Source of the DNA: UBA1731 sp963626295
GTDB lineage: Bacteria; Verrucomicrobiota; Kiritimatiellia; RFP12; UBA1067
Assembly: GCA_963626295.1 (NCBI GenBank)
Contig: CAVFWS010000008.1
Coordinates: forward strand, 1-33,063
Length of the DNA stretch: 33,063 nt
Reading direction: 5' to 3'
Shown: piece by piece, positions 1 to 7,037 of the stretch
Position numbering within the stretch: the stretch's first letter is position 1
Layout of the letters: each line of letters opens with the position of its first letter
The notes under the pieces: model-generated
Told to the model about the DNA's origin: nothing
Databases searched by the model: none
Seen by the model: only the letters and a program-made list of their open reading frames with translations
Translations under genes and position numbers: made by a program

Positions 1-617
1 TCAAGCAGTCCGGCGGCCGCGGCCAGTATGCGCACGTCTGCCTCAAGCTCGAGCCGCAGGAGCCCGGCAAGGGCTTCGAGTTCGTCAACGAGGTCAAGGG
101 CGGCGTGATTCCCACGGAGTACATCCCGGCGGTCGAGAAGGGCGTCAAGAAGGCTCTCGAGGCCGGCCCGCTCGGCGGGTTCCCGGTCGTGGACGTGAAG
201 GCCACGGTGTACTTCGGCTCGTACCACGAGGTCGACTCGAATGAATTCGCGTTCATCGAGTGCGCCCGCCAGTGCTTCAAGCAGGGCTTCCTCAAGGCCA
301 AACCGCAGCTTCTTGAGCCTATGATGGACGTGGAGGTCGCAGTGCCCGACCAGTACATGGGCGCGGCGAACGGCTCCATCAACCAGCGTCGCGGACGCGT
401 CGAGGGCATGGAGGACCGCGCCGGCCTCAAGCTCATCAAGGCCACCGTCCCGCTCGGCGAGATGTTCGGCTACTCCAACGCGATCCGTACGGTCACGCAG
501 GGGCGCGGCACGTTCACGATGATCTTCAAGCAGTACGAGGCAGTGCCAAAGTCCATCGCCGAAGAGGTCATCGCAAAGCGCATCAAGGAGGGCAAGGTCC
601 GCGCGACAGCGGAATGA
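1..617 (+). CDS. fusA: Elongation factor G, C-terminal part (5' truncated)
   Basis: The gene enters from the left edge; the reading frame starts at base 3 and ends with TGA at 615-617. The first residues (KQSGGRGQYAHV) are the conserved start of EF-G domain IV. The PTEYIPAVEKG segment and the domain V block around GEMFGYSNAIRTVTQGRGTF complete the tail of a ribosomal translocase GTPase. EF-G drives tRNA-mRNA translocation in the cytoplasm using GTP. The GTPase domain lies outside the window, so I cannot tell EF-G1 from an EF-G2 paralogue. A GTG at 105 is an internal valine, not a start. The gene is followed at once by a strong terminator, so it ends its transcript. Confidence 0.95.
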   Translation, partial: KQSGGRGQYAHVCLKLEPQEPGKGFEFVNEVKGGVIPTEYIPAVEKGVKKALEAGPLGGFPVVDVKATVYFGSYHEVDSNEFAFIECARQCFKQGFLKAKPQLLEPMMDVEVAVPDQYMGAANGSINQRRGRVEGMEDRAGLKLIKATVPLGEMFGYSNAIRTVTQGRGTFTMIFKQYEAVPKSIAEEVIAKRIKEGKVRATAE

Positions 618-639
618 GCCTACGTTCGCGCATGACGCG

Positions 640-684
640 AAGGCGAGGCCACCTGCAATCAGGTGGCCTCGCCTTTGCTTTTTG
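640..684 (+). terminator. Rho-independent terminator after fusA
   Basis: A perfect 16-bp stem (640-655 paired with 660-675) with a 4-nt CAAT loop is followed by a T-rich run, TGCTTTTTG, at 676-684. It begins 22 nt after the fusA stop codon. This is the cleanest intrinsic terminator in the window. Confidence 0.95.
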
Positions 685-705
685 CGGAAATATTCGGATG
701 GGGGC

Positions 706-733
706 TTGACACGGTATAAATAAATGCTATATT
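706..733 (+). promoter_or_regulatory. Promoter of the rubrerythrin-perR operon
   Basis: TTGACA at 706-711 is a perfect -35 element. After 16 bp comes TATATT at 728-733, preceded by TGC at 725-727 (extended -10). Transcription should start near 740, about 33 nt before the rubrerythrin ATG. Confidence 0.8.
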
Positions 734-736
734 TAT
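716..736. promoter_or_regulatory. Candidate Fur/PerR-family operator
   Basis: A perfect 7-7-7 inverted repeat, ATAAATA (716-722) with TATTTAT (730-736), overlaps the -10 element. Fur-family regulators bind AT-rich palindromes of this size, and the operon encodes a PerR-like protein, so autoregulation through this site is likely. The sequence shows the palindrome; the protein that binds it is inferred. Confidence 0.5.
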
Positions 737-772
737 CTGCATTCAACCACCAAAAAGAAAGGCGAAAAAGTT

Positions 773-1330
773 ATGGCTACAGCAAAGTGGGTGTGCCCCG
801 TCTGCGGTTATGTGCACGAGGGCGATACGCCGCCGGAGAAATGTCCGCAGTGCGGCGTTCCCGGCTCGAAATTCAGGAAGCAGGAGGGAGAGCTCAACTT
901 CCTCTGCGAGCATCACGTCGGCGATGGCATCGTTGAGGATGCGGAGGTCACGCAGGGCCTCAAGGATCACTTCTACGGCGAATGCACCGAGGTGGGGATG
1001 TACCTTGCGATGTCTCGCCAGGCGGATCGTGAGGGCTACCCGGAGGTCGCGGAGGCGTACAAGCGCATTGCGTTCGAGGAGGCCGAGCACGCCGCCAAGT
1101 TCGCTGAACTCCTCGGCAAGACGATCGACATCGTGACGGACTCCACTAAGGTGAACCTTCAGCGTCGCGCCGATGCCGAATGCGGCGCAACGGCCGGCAA
1201 GCTTGCCATAGCCAAGCGCGCGAAGGAGCTTGGCTACGACGCGATCCACGACACGGTGCACGAGATGGCGAAGGACGAGGCCCGCCACGGCAGGGCCTTC
1301 CTGGGGCTGCTGTCCCGCTACTTCAAGTGA
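773..1330 (+). CDS. rbr: Reverse rubrerythrin (peroxide reductase)
   Basis: This 185-residue protein has an N-terminal rubredoxin domain with C8, C11, C24 and C27 as the iron ligands. A ferritin-like four-helix diiron domain follows from about residue 45, with EAEH and EARH ligand motifs. Rubredoxin-first order is the 'reverse' rubrerythrin architecture known from strict anaerobes such as clostridia, where it reduces hydrogen peroxide (and oxygen) with electrons from NAD(P)H-rubredoxin reductases in the cytoplasm. The ATG at 773 has an AAAGG-type ribosome site upstream. A perR-like gene follows 10 nt downstream, so the two form a peroxide-defence operon. Its own palindrome-overlapped promoter suggests derepression by peroxide. 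Confidence 0.93.
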   Translation: MATAKWVCPVCGYVHEGDTPPEKCPQCGVPGSKFRKQEGELNFLCEHHVGDGIVEDAEVTQGLKDHFYGECTEVGMYLAMSRQADREGYPEVAEAYKRIAFEEAEHAAKFAELLGKTIDIVTDSTKVNLQRRADAECGATAGKLAIAKRAKELGYDAIHDTVHEMAKDEARHGRAFLGLLSRYFK

Positions 1331-1340
1331 TCTTGCGCCA

Positions 1341-1757
1341 ATGGCCTTGCTCAGGGATATGAGTCCGGATGCGTTCCCGGCATTCTGCCGGGAACACGGG
1401 TTCAAGTGCACGGCGCAGCGGATGGCGGTATTCGCCTCCGTTCGCGCCGCGAAGGGCCATCCTTCGGTTGACGAGGTGTGGGGGGCGGTCAGGGAGAGCA
1501 TCCTGACGATCACCCGCGAGTCGGTCTACCGCATCCTGAACGAATTTGCCGAAGTCGGCCTGATTGGCCGTCTGGACTCGCTTGCGTCCGCAAGGTACGA
1601 TACCAATGCGAGTCCACACGCGCATTTCATCTGCGAGCGCTGCGGAAAGATAATCGACTACCCAATGCCGGATGGCATCCCCATGCCCGAAGGCGTCGCC
1701 GGCGCGAGCCGCCACCTTGAGCTTCGCATCACCGGCATCTGCAGGGACTGCCTGTAG
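1341..1757 (+). CDS. perR: PerR-like Fur-family peroxide-sensing repressor
   Basis: A 138-residue Fur-family protein. The N-terminal winged helix (about residues 10-80) includes KCTAQRMAVF and the ESVYRIL recognition helix. The C-terminal dimer domain has two CxxC pairs (CERC and CRDC) for structural zinc. Aligned by eye with Bacillus PerR, the regulatory metal ligands are all present: the H of KGHPS, the D of RYD, both histidines of PHAH and the D of KIID. These oxidisable His/Asp ligands point to PerR rather than Fur or Zur. The start is uncertain: ATG 1341 has no clear ribosome site, and ATG 1359 is an in-frame alternative (132 residues). It is probably co-transcribed with the rubrerythrin gene and represses it. 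Confidence 0.85.
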   Translation: MALLRDMSPDAFPAFCREHGFKCTAQRMAVFASVRAAKGHPSVDEVWGAVRESILTITRESVYRILNEFAEVGLIGRLDSLASARYDTNASPHAHFICERCGKIIDYPMPDGIPMPEGVAGASRHLELRITGICRDCL

Positions 1758-1792
1758 CCTCCCGGCATCCGCCATCCCTTTCGGCTGAAGTG

Positions 1793-1801
1793 TGGTATAA
1801 T
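1793..1801 (+). promoter_or_regulatory. Extended -10 promoter of polA
   Basis: TGGTATAAT, a perfect -10 with TGn extension, ends only 10 nt before the polA ATG. No -35 hexamer is visible at the usual distance. The predicted transcription start is near 1808, leaving a leader of about 4 nt and no Shine-Dalgarno sequence. Confidence 0.75.
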
Positions 1802-1811
1802 CGGCGCCACT

Positions 1812-4622
1812 ATGAGAACGCTGTGCGTCATTGACCTGATGCCCTTCCTGTATCGGGGACACTTCGTGTTCCTGAACAGGCCGCGCATGACATATTCGGG
1901 CATAAACACCTCTGCTCTTCTTGGCTTCGTGAACGGGATGATGGCCGTGCTGAAGGAGCTGTCGCCCACACATGTCGTGCTTGCCATGGATCCCGACGGC
2001 AAGACGTTCCGCCACGAGACCTATCCGATGTACAAGGCCCGCAGGGAGAAGATGCCGGAGGACCTTGCGGCGAACATCCCGTATTCGTTTGAGGTCGCGG
2101 ACGCGCTGAACGTCACGGTATTGCGCAGGCAAGGGTTCGAGGCCGACGACATAATCGGGACGCTTGCGGTGCGCGCGGCCGCGGATGGCTTCGACAACGT
2201 CTATGTGGTCACTCCCGACAAGGATGCCGCCCAGCTTGTCACCGACAGGATCCGCCTGTTCCGTCCGGGCAAGGGCTCGGCCCCGTCGGAGATATTGGGC
2301 GAGGCGCAGGTGAAGGAGCACTGGGGGCTTTCCTCTCCAAGGCAGATGATCGACTATCTGGCCCTCGCCGGAGACACGGCGGACAACATATCGGGCGTGA
2401 AGGGCATCGGGGAGAAGTCCGCGTCGCAGCTTCTCAGGGAATGGGGATCGATAGACGCGATCATCGAACATGCGTCTGAGATACCCGGATCCGTAGGCGA
2501 GAAGGTCCGCGCAGGGGTGGAGGATGCGAAGGTGTCGAAGTTCCTCACGACGATCCGCACCGACGTGCCGATAGACGTTGACTGGGATTCGTGCCGCCTC
2601 GTCTCGCCAGACATGGACAAGCTTGCGGCGGTGTGCGTGAAGTATGAGCTCTACAACCTTGCCAAGCGGTTCGGCCTGCACCTCTCGCCCACTAGCGCGC
2701 GCGCGGAGAAGCCGCCCGCAGGGAAGGCCGAGACCGAGGCGGCGGCGCCGCTGCTCACTATCCGCGACGTGCCGCACCGGTACGGACTCGTGACCACGCT
2801 CGGCGAGGCCCGCGGCCTCGCGAAGATACTTGAGGCGGCGCCGCGTGTTGCATTCGACACGGAGACCACCGGCATGGATGCGCGCACCGCCGACATCGTG
2901 GGGATGAGCTTTGCCACTGAGCCCGGACGCGCCTGGTACGTGGCGGTGCCCCGGGACGGGGCCCCGTCTTCCGCAGGCGACCTCTTCTCGTTCTCGCCTT
3001 CCGAAGGCGCCAGCGCAACGGACATGGTACAGGCTTTCGCCGCCGTGTTCGCTGACCCGTCCAAGACGCTCATTGCGCAGAACGCCAAGTTCGACGTTAC
3101 GCTGCTGAAGCGGTACGGCATACGCTTCGGCTCCGTGGTGCACGACACGATGCTCGAGCATTACGTGCTGGATGCCGCCGCGAGGCACGGCATGGACGTG
3201 ATGGCGAGGGAATGCCTGGGCTACGTGCCGATCCCAATAGAGAGCCTGATCGGGGAGAAGGAGCGCGGAAGGCCCCAGAAGAACATGCGGGACATCCCGC
3301 CGGAACTGGTGAGGGACTATGCGGCGGAGGATGCGGACGTGACCCTGCGGCTTGAGGACGCGCTGCGTCCGAAGGTGAAGGATGCCGGTCTCCTCAAGGT
3401 TCTCGAGGAGAGCGAAGAGCCCCTCGTTGACGTCCTCTCGGACATGGAGCTGGCCGGGGTGAGGATAGACGTCTCCGCCCTGCGGGCATACGGGGTCTCG
3501 CTCGACAGGGAGATACAGGCGCTCGTTAAGTCGATCATGTCGTATGGCGACCCCGGCATGAACGTCGATTCGCCGAAGCAGATCGGCGAGTTGCTCTTCG
3601 GCAAGCTCGGGCTCGACCCGGCAGGCGTGAAGCGCACCACGAAGGGCCACTGGTCCACGGACGAGAAGACGCTCCAGGGCGTGATAGGGCTGCATCCCGT
3701 CGTGTTCGACATCCTCGAGTACCGGGCGTGCTCCAAGCTGAAGTCCACCTACGTGGAGAAGCTGCCGCAGTTCATCGACCCATCGGACGGTAGAGTGCAC
3801 ACCACCTTTGCGCAGTCGCTCACCGAGACTGGCCGGCTTTCCTCGAGTTCCCCGAACCTGCAGAACATCCCGGTGCGCACCGAACGCGGCAAGAACATCC
3901 GCGCCGCGGTTGTCCCGCGGGACGCCGACCACCTGCTCGTCTCCGCCGACTACTCGCAGATAGAGCTGCGCCTCATGGCGGCCATGAGCGGGGACGAGGC
4001 CATGAAGGACGCATTCATCCGCGGCGAGGACATCCACCGGGATACGGCGGCGCGCGTCTTTGGCGTAAGGCCGGAGGACGTCACGCCGGAGCAGCGCTCG
4101 AAATGCAAGATGGTGAACTTCGGGATCATATACGGGATATCGGCCTTCGGGCTCGCCCAGCGGCTGAAGGTCACGCGCACGGAGGCCGCCGAGCTCATCG
4201 ACACGTACTTCAGGCTGTATCCGTCGGTGCGGCGCTACATGGACGAGGCCGTCGCGAAGGCCCGCAAGACCGAGTACGCGGAGACGCTTCTCGGCCGTCG
4301 CCGTACGCTTCGGGACATCAATTCGAGGAACGCGACGGCACGGATGGCCGCCGAGCGCGACGCCATAAACACGCCTGTGCAGGGAACCGCAGCGGACATG
4401 ATCAAGCTCGCAATGGTGCGTGTCGCCACGGCGATGGGGAAGGCGGGCCTAAAGGCGAAGATGGTGCTTCAGATACACGACGAGCTTCTTTTCGACGTCC
4501 CCAAGACCGAGGTGGACCGGGTAGTTGAGATAGCGAGGCGGGAGATGGCGGGCGCCATGGACGTGGGGGTGCCGATCGAGGTCTCCGTTGGCGTGGGCCG
4601 CAACTGGCTTGAGGCGCATTGA
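1812..4622 (+). CDS. polA: DNA polymerase I
   Basis: At 936 residues this is a full-length family A polymerase (E. coli Pol I is 928). It replaces RNA primers and fills repair gaps. The order is a 5'-3' nuclease domain (about 1-290, with EADDIIGTLA and the GVKGIGEKSA helix-hairpin-helix), a 3'-5' exonuclease (about 320-520), and the polymerase. Proofreading looks intact: FDTETTG with D349 and E351, AQNAKFD, and YAAEDAD. Polymerase motifs A (DYSQIELRL, D713), B (KMVNFGIIYG) and C (QIHDELLF, D890) are all present. The ATG lies 10 nt after a perfect extended -10 with no ribosome site, so the message is probably near-leaderless. It seems to be a single-gene unit; a new promoter follows 15 nt after its stop. 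Confidence 0.97.
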   Translation: MRTLCVIDLMPFLYRGHFVFLNRPRMTYSGINTSALLGFVNGMMAVLKELSPTHVVLAMDPDGKTFRHETYPMYKARREKMPEDLAANIPYSFEVADALNVTVLRRQGFEADDIIGTLAVRAAADGFDNVYVVTPDKDAAQLVTDRIRLFRPGKGSAPSEILGEAQVKEHWGLSSPRQMIDYLALAGDTADNISGVKGIGEKSASQLLREWGSIDAIIEHASEIPGSVGEKVRAGVEDAKVSKFLTTIRTDVPIDVDWDSCRLVSPDMDKLAAVCVKYELYNLAKRFGLHLSPTSARAEKPPAGKAETEAAAPLLTIRDVPHRYGLVTTLGEARGLAKILEAAPRVAFDTETTGMDARTADIVGMSFATEPGRAWYVAVPRDGAPSSAGDLFSFSPSEGASATDMVQAFAAVFADPSKTLIAQNAKFDVTLLKRYGIRFGSVVHDTMLEHYVLDAAARHGMDVMARECLGYVPIPIESLIGEKERGRPQKNMRDIPPELVRDYAAEDADVTLRLEDALRPKVKDAGLLKVLEESEEPLVDVLSDMELAGVRIDVSALRAYGVSLDREIQALVKSIMSYGDPGMNVDSPKQIGELLFGKLGLDPAGVKRTTKGHWSTDEKTLQGVIGLHPVVFDILEYRACSKLKSTYVEKLPQFIDPSDGRVHTTFAQSLTETGRLSSSSPNLQNIPVRTERGKNIRAAVVPRDADHLLVSADYSQIELRLMAAMSGDEAMKDAFIRGEDIHRDTAARVFGVRPEDVTPEQRSKCKMVNFGIIYGISAFGLAQRLKVTRTEAAELIDTYFRLYPSVRRYMDEAVAKARKTEYAETLLGRRRTLRDINSRNATARMAAERDAINTPVQGTAADMIKLAMVRVATAMGKAGLKAKMVLQIHDELLFDVPKTEVDRVVEIARREMAGAMDVGVPIEVSVGVGRNWLEAH

Positions 4623-4636
4623 GTTGAGATCGAAAG

Positions 4637-4665
4637 TTGATTGTGGACGGTGGATTTGATACAAT
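4637..4665 (+). promoter_or_regulatory. Promoter of the discoidin-like/debranching enzyme run
   Basis: TTGATT (4637-4642), a 17-bp spacer, then TACAAT (4660-4665) preceded by TGA. It lies just after polA and about 33 nt before the next start codon. Confidence 0.65.
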
Positions 4666-4697
4666 CATGCGCGTTCTTTACGAAAGGTAGCATATTC

Positions 4698-5351
4698 ATG
4701 AAAAAGCTTATCGCATTTGCGCTGGTGGCCGTCGCTGCGGCCCTGTTTGCCGAGGAGAAGGTCGCCATAAAGTTCGTCTTGCCGCCGCCCCACTCCAGCG
4801 GGACTCCGAAGGAGATCAAGAGCGACAACCTTGAGCCCGATCCCGGCCCTGGCAAGCTCCGCGCACCCATCATGGTTCCGGTCGGATACGACTCGAAGCT
4901 CACCACGGAAGAGACCCCGGTCACCACGTCGGAGGAATCCGTCACTGGCGACAACGAGTATGTGGTCGATGGCGACAAGACGCCCGATGCGACCTGCATG
5001 CTCCAGCTCCCGGGCGGTCTTCAGTGGATACAGCTTGACCTGGGCGCGGAGAAGACCGTCTCGGCCGTCTGCGTGTGGCACGACCAGGGTGACGACCGCG
5101 TATACAAGGATGTGGTCGTGCAGCTATCCAACGACGAGAAGTTCGAGAATGGCGTCACCACGATCTTCAACAACGACCATGACAACTCGTCCAAGCTCGG
5201 CAAGGGTTCCGACAAGGAGTACCGCGAGAGGAACGATGGCCGTCCGATCGACGGGAAGCTCACCAAGGCCCGCTACGTGAGGTGCTACTCCAACGGGTCT
5301 TCGTCCGAGCCGGTCAACAACTACATCGAGATCGAAGTATTCGGCAAGTGA
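4698..5351 (+). CDS. Secreted discoidin (F5/8 type C)-like domain protein
   Basis: A 217-residue exported protein. Residues 1-18 (MKKLIAFALV... ending LFA before EE) form a Sec signal peptide, which fixes the start at ATG 4698; an AAAGG ribosome site lies about 10 nt upstream. The mature part has a Pro/Thr/Glu-rich linker, then a galactose-binding-like fold: VVDGDK, WIQLDLGAEKTVSAV and ARYVRCYSNG match the beta-sandwich signature of discoidin/F5-8C domains, which usually bind carbohydrate at the cell surface. No catalytic domain is present. The next gene may begin at a GTG that overlaps the stop (GTGA). I infer a periplasmic or surface glycan-binding role; the ligand is unknown. Confidence 0.8.
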   Translation: MKKLIAFALVAVAAALFAEEKVAIKFVLPPPHSSGTPKEIKSDNLEPDPGPGKLRAPIMVPVGYDSKLTTEETPVTTSEESVTGDNEYVVDGDKTPDATCMLQLPGGLQWIQLDLGAEKTVSAVCVWHDQGDDRVYKDVVVQLSNDEKFENGVTTIFNNDHDNSSKLGKGSDKEYRERNDGRPIDGKLTKARYVRCYSNGSSSEPVNNYIEIEVFGK

Positions 5352-6025
5352 GTGTCGCTTCGATAGCAATGGAGTTCTACGGACGCGGCGGCAAGCGATT
5401 GCGGCCGCGTCTTTGCAGGGCGGCGTTTGGGCTGGCGTCCGGCGGCGCTTCCGCGTCCGCCGTGGACGGGCTTTGCGAGGCTCTGGAATGCTTCCACAAG
5501 GCCTCCCTCATCCATGACGACATCCAGGACTGCGAGGAGACGCGGTACGGGCGCCCGACGGTCTGGAAGGAGCATGGAGTCGCGCTCGCGATCGCGGCGG
5601 GGGACTGGCTCGTCGCCCGCGGGTACGGGCTGATCGTGCGGCAGAGCCCCGGCGATGCGCTCGCCATGATCCGGGAGACCGTGCGCTCCCACGAGACGCT
5701 CTGCGAAGGGCAGGGCGATGACCTTGAGGCTGCGGGATCGCGCGCTGCGGCGCAGGACCGTTCACGTGACGAATATGTTTCCGTGTGCGAACGGAAGACG
5801 GGGGAGCCCTTCGCGCTCGCGGCGGCGCTCGGCGCTCTCGCGGCCGGGGCCGATCCCGCGCCGTACCGCAGATACGGGCTTGATTTCGGCGTGCTGTTCC
5901 AGGTGCGCGACGACATCGCCGACGGCGAGGCGCCGGATGGCGCGGAGAAGGTGGCCGAAGAACTCGCTTCACGCCTGTCGGAATCGGATGTGGCGAAAGG
6001 GCTTGGCGCCTGGTATGCGCAATAG
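5348..6025 (+). CDS. Short, divergent trans-polyprenyl synthase-like protein
   Basis: The 225-residue product keeps the diagnostic elements of isoprenyl diphosphate synthases: GGKRLRP, the first Asp-rich motif DDIQD (residues 57-61), a KTGEPF block, and the second motif FQVRDDIAD (D188, D189, D192). This family condenses isopentenyl diphosphate with allylic diphosphates on Mg2+. The protein is clearly shorter than the usual 290-330 residues. About 25-30 residues are missing before GGKRLRP, and the C-terminal helices with the conserved Lys/Thr-Tyr-Pro region are absent. GTG 5348 overlaps the upstream stop by 4 nt and suggests translational coupling; ATG 5369 is the alternative. It may be a reduced active enzyme, or it may have lost catalysis. 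Confidence 0.72.
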   Translation: MSVASIAMEFYGRGGKRLRPRLCRAAFGLASGGASASAVDGLCEALECFHKASLIHDDIQDCEETRYGRPTVWKEHGVALAIAAGDWLVARGYGLIVRQSPGDALAMIRETVRSHETLCEGQGDDLEAAGSRAAAQDRSRDEYVSVCERKTGEPFALAAALGALAAGADPAPYRRYGLDFGVLFQVRDDIADGEAPDGAEKVAEELASRLSESDVAKGLGAWYAQ

Positions 6026-6064
6026 AAGGGGCTGTCTGCCTGGGGGAGCGGTGGCTTGGAAACG

Positions 6065-7027
6065 ATGATGAAAGCAAAAGGGTTGAGTCTGCTGAGCGGC
6101 GGATTGGATAGCCAGCTTGCCGTGAAGGTTCTCCAGGATGCCGGCGCGGAAGTCGAGTGCGTGTGCTTTGAGACGCCGTTCTTTTCCGCGGATTCCGCCC
6201 GCCGTGCCGCCGCCGCGCTCGGCGTGAAGCTGCATGTCGTCGACTTCACCGATGACGAATGCAGGCTCATCGAGAATCCTCCGCATGGATTCGGCGGAGC
6301 CATGAACCCCTGCATAGATTGCCATGCCACCATGATACGCAGGGCAGGGGAAATGATGGCGGAGCTGGGCTATGACTTTGTGGCGACGGGTGAAGTCCTC
6401 AATCAAAGGCCCATGAGCCAGAACAGGCAGTCGCTCGGCGTGGTGGAAAGGACGAGCGGCCTCTCTGGCCGCCTGCTGCGTCCGCTCTGCGCACAGCTGC
6501 TCGATCCGACGATCCCGGAGGCCGAGGGAAGGATAGACCGGACGAAACTGCTCGGGCTGTCCGGCCGCCGCAGGGATCCGCAGTTTGAGCTCGCCAGGAA
6601 GTATGGCGTGGTCGACTATCCTTCCCCCGCCGGCGGATGCAAGCTGACGGAAAAGGGCTTCGGGCATCGCCTCAAGGATCTTCTTGAACACGAAGGCCTT
6701 GGCGAACGCAGGCTCGTGGAACTGCTGACCATCGCGCGGCGCTTCCGCTTTGAGGATGGAACAAGCGTGATACTCGGCCGCGATTCGCGGGAGAATGCGA
6801 TCCTGAAGGGATGTGCCGATATTGGCGCAATAGTCTATACCGTGAACTGTCCGGGACCTACGGCCCTTGTCCCCGGCAAGCCTTCCGATGAAGTCCTTCA
6901 GCGGGCGTCTGCGCTGGTGGCGGCATGGGCCAGGCACGACCGGCTGCAGGAATGCGTGAGGACCAACGTAGGCGAGGTGTCGCCTCCGTATGACAGGTCC
7001 CGTTTCGTGGCGCGGCAGATATTTTAG
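6065..7027 (+). CDS. ThiI-like PP-loop tRNA sulfurtransferase with NFACT-R-like C-terminus
   Basis: The N-terminal half is a PP-loop ATP pyrophosphatase with SGGLDS, which adenylates a tRNA uridine before sulfur transfer. PCIDCH supplies a CxxC pair of the kind that carries persulfide sulfur, as in ThiI/MnmA-type enzymes. The C-terminal part (from about FRFEDG, with ILGRDSRENAIL and GPTALVPG) resembles the NFACT-R RNA-binding domain found fused to short ThiI-like proteins. There is no THUMP domain, so this is not classic ThiI; the exact tRNA position modified is not known. ATG 6065 was chosen. A TTG at 6056, with GGGGGAG 7 nt upstream, is a serious alternative. The gene sits 10 nt before the debranching enzyme gene. 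Confidence 0.75.
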   Translation: MMKAKGLSLLSGGLDSQLAVKVLQDAGAEVECVCFETPFFSADSARRAAAALGVKLHVVDFTDDECRLIENPPHGFGGAMNPCIDCHATMIRRAGEMMAELGYDFVATGEVLNQRPMSQNRQSLGVVERTSGLSGRLLRPLCAQLLDPTIPEAEGRIDRTKLLGLSGRRRDPQFELARKYGVVDYPSPAGGCKLTEKGFGHRLKDLLEHEGLGERRLVELLTIARRFRFEDGTSVILGRDSRENAILKGCADIGAIVYTVNCPGPTALVPGKPSDEVLQRASALVAAWARHDRLQECVRTNVGEVSPPYDRSRFVARQIF

Positions 7028-7037
7028 GATTTTCATC

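Noticed and set aside
1323..4037. A 904-codon open frame on the minus strand
   Set aside because: It is entirely antisense to polA, whose motifs are complete. It reflects high GC and codon bias, and its product is Arg/His/Val-rich without domains.
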